From the NCBI GenBank assembly GCA_019307645.1, contig JAFDJF010000109.1:1-7239 (forward strand): a DNA stretch of 7,239 nt, read 5' to 3'. The stretch's first letter is position 1. The number at the start of each line of letters is the position of its first letter. The notes under the pieces were generated by a model, which worked only from the letters and a program-made list of their open reading frames with translations, had not been told where the DNA came from and made no database searches. The DNA comes from Deltaproteobacteria bacterium (GTDB lineage Bacteria > Desulfobacterota > DSM-4660 > Desulfatiglandales > Desulfatiglandaceae). This document shows, piece after piece, positions 6,465 to 7,239 of the stretch. A program made the translations under genes and the position numbers.

Positions 6465-7130
6465 ATGGCGATTAGTCCGATTGACACAATATCAAACAGC
6501 ATTGATGAACAGACGGCTTCACAAATCGATGTCATTGACAAAAATGAATTTTTAATGCTGCTTGTAACACAGTTACAGAATCAAGACCCGCTCAATCCAA
6601 TGGAAAATGCTGAGTTTATTTCCCAGACGGCCCAGTTTGCGTCATTGGAGCAGCTTCAGAGCGTCAATGAAAACCTGGGATATCTGCAGAAATATCAGTC
6701 GGCCCTTTTTGACGAACATGCTGTAGCTTTTATTGGTAAGACCATTAAGGTGTCTGATAACACCGTGGATATAAACGAGGGGGTTTCGGAGGAACTGCAT
6801 TTTGGGCTTGGAAGAGATGCATCTGAGGTCTATGTGTCTGTCTATGACTCAAACGGGGAGCTTGTAAAGGAAATCGCTGAAACGGGAACTTTCAGCGCTG
6901 GCGAGCAAGGCGTGACATGGGATGGTACAGATGAGAACGGCGGCCCGGTACCTGATGGAAGGTATTCCTTCGAGGTTCAGGCTGTTGATGCAAATGGCAT
7001 TACATTTGTCGGGGCACCTTTTTATGAAAATACCGTGACCTCGGTAAATTTCTGGAATGGGACAGCTTACTTGACTGCCGGGAGCCATGAAATAGCTATC
7101 GGTAATGTAATTAAGGTTAGCGGCAGTTAG
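6465..7130 (+). CDS. flgD: FlgD, flagellar hook-assembly scaffold (hook cap)
   Basis: FlgD is exported early, caps the growing hook tip and guides FlgE subunits into place; it leaves when the hook is complete. The 221 aa length is typical. The N-terminal domain carries the family signature: IDKNEFLMLLVTQLQNQDPL (24-43) followed by NPMENAEFISQTAQFASLEQL (44-64). FLMLL (29-33) aligns with the export-gate recognition motif known from Salmonella FlgD. The C-terminal half (about 85-221) is beta-rich: a Tudor-like part (AVAFIGKTIKV, 86-96) surrounds an Ig-like domain with WDGTDENGGPVPDGRYSFEV (152-171). There is no cysteine. ATG 6465 was chosen for its strong ribosome binding site. The gene follows fliK and precedes flgE, which agrees with a hook-building module. 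Confidence 0.96.
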   Translation: MAISPIDTISNSIDEQTASQIDVIDKNEFLMLLVTQLQNQDPLNPMENAEFISQTAQFASLEQLQSVNENLGYLQKYQSALFDEHAVAFIGKTIKVSDNTVDINEGVSEELHFGLGRDASEVYVSVYDSNGELVKEIAETGTFSAGEQGVTWDGTDENGGPVPDGRYSFEVQAVDANGITFVGAPFYENTVTSVNFWNGTAYLTAGSHEIAIGNVIKVSGS

Positions 7131-7140
7131 ACAAAATCTA

Positions 7141-7150
7141 AAAGGAGGTG
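7141..7150 (+). promoter_or_regulatory. Orphan near-perfect Shine-Dalgarno in the flgD-flgE spacer
   Basis: AAAGGAGGTG is the best anti-16S match in the window, but no ATG, GTG or TTG follows at a normal distance. The codon 6 bases after GGAGG is ATA (7155), opening a 10-codon frame (IKQVSEELRI, stop 7185-7187). It is too far from the flgE ATG (7215) to serve it directly. It may be the remnant of a lost small gene, a ribosome standby site, or the leader of a micro-ORF with a rare start. Confidence 0.55.
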
Positions 7151-7201
7151 AAATATAAAACAGGTATCCGAGGAATTAAGAATTTAACTGAATAAAAAAA
7201 A

Positions 7202-7206
7202 GGGGG
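7202..7206 (+). promoter_or_regulatory. Shine-Dalgarno for flgE
   Basis: A GGGGG run directly after an A8 tract (7194-7201) lies 8 bases before ATG 7215. It is an imperfect but adequate ribosome binding site. Confidence 0.5.
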
Positions 7207-7214
7207 TATTTGAT

Positions 7215-7239
7215 ATGTTAGGTTCACTGTATACAGGAA
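7215..7239 (+). CDS. flgE: FlgE, flagellar hook protein (3' partial, first 8 codons)
   Basis: Only MLGSLYTG is visible before the window ends. Flagellar rod and hook proteins of this group start with M-L-x-S-L-Y-[ST]-G, and flgE commonly follows flgD, so hook protein is the likely call. It would polymerise outside the cell into the hook under the FlgD cap. With eight residues, a related rod/hook family protein such as FlgG or FlgF cannot be excluded from sequence alone; the position after flgD decides it. Confidence 0.75.

Noticed and set aside
7138..7175. Sigma28 (FliA) promoter upstream of flgE
   Set aside because: TAAA and TCCGAGGA parts exist, but the spacing is about 24 instead of 15 bases.
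1..7239. A novel accessory system (defence, mobile or biosynthetic)
   Set aside because: Every substantial reading frame is a recognisable core flagellar gene. There are no integrases, transposases, CRISPR repeats or unknown genes in the window.

Overview
The window is a single co-directional block of flagellar genes on the + strand, about 44% GC by eye. It runs from inside fliF to the first codons of flgE: fliF (5' end missing), fliG, fliH, fliI, fliJ, fliK, flgD and the start of flgE. The basal-body, export and hook order fliF-G-H-I-J-K-flgD-flgE, the deltaproteobacterial style of the proteins, and a FlgE beginning MLGSLYTG suggest a member of Desulfobacterota, perhaps a Desulfobacterales-like sulfate reducer. 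That assignment is inference; no ribosomal or other taxonomic marker is present.

Layout: positions 1-1281 encode most of FliF, the MS ring. A 131-base spacer follows that is unusually long for fliF-fliG. FliG (1413-2387), FliH (2380-3114) and FliI (3123-4442) are tightly packed, with an 8-base fliG/fliH overlap and an 8-base fliH/fliI gap. FliJ (4516-4959), FliK (5002-6393) and FlgD (6465-7130) follow with spacers of 73, 42 and 71 bases. An 84-base spacer then leads to flgE at 7215.

How the genes work together: FliF forms the membrane ring and FliG the rotor layer on its cytoplasmic face. FliH, FliI and FliJ are the soluble ATPase complex that feeds the flagellar type III export gate. FlgD (hook cap) and FlgE (hook) are early export substrates. 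FliK is the secreted ruler that measures the hook and switches export to filament proteins. The order therefore follows assembly: base, exporter, hook.

I found no mobile element, CRISPR array, RNA gene or convincing terminator, and no undescribed system. The points worth a second look are small. They are the structured fliF-fliG spacer, an unusual Gly/Pro-rich stretch where the FliG N-domain normally ends, a G7 tract in the fliF tail, an exact 13-base repeat about 25 bases upstream of both fliK and flgD, and a near-perfect but orphan Shine-Dalgarno sequence between flgD and flgE, where some relatives carry a small gene.
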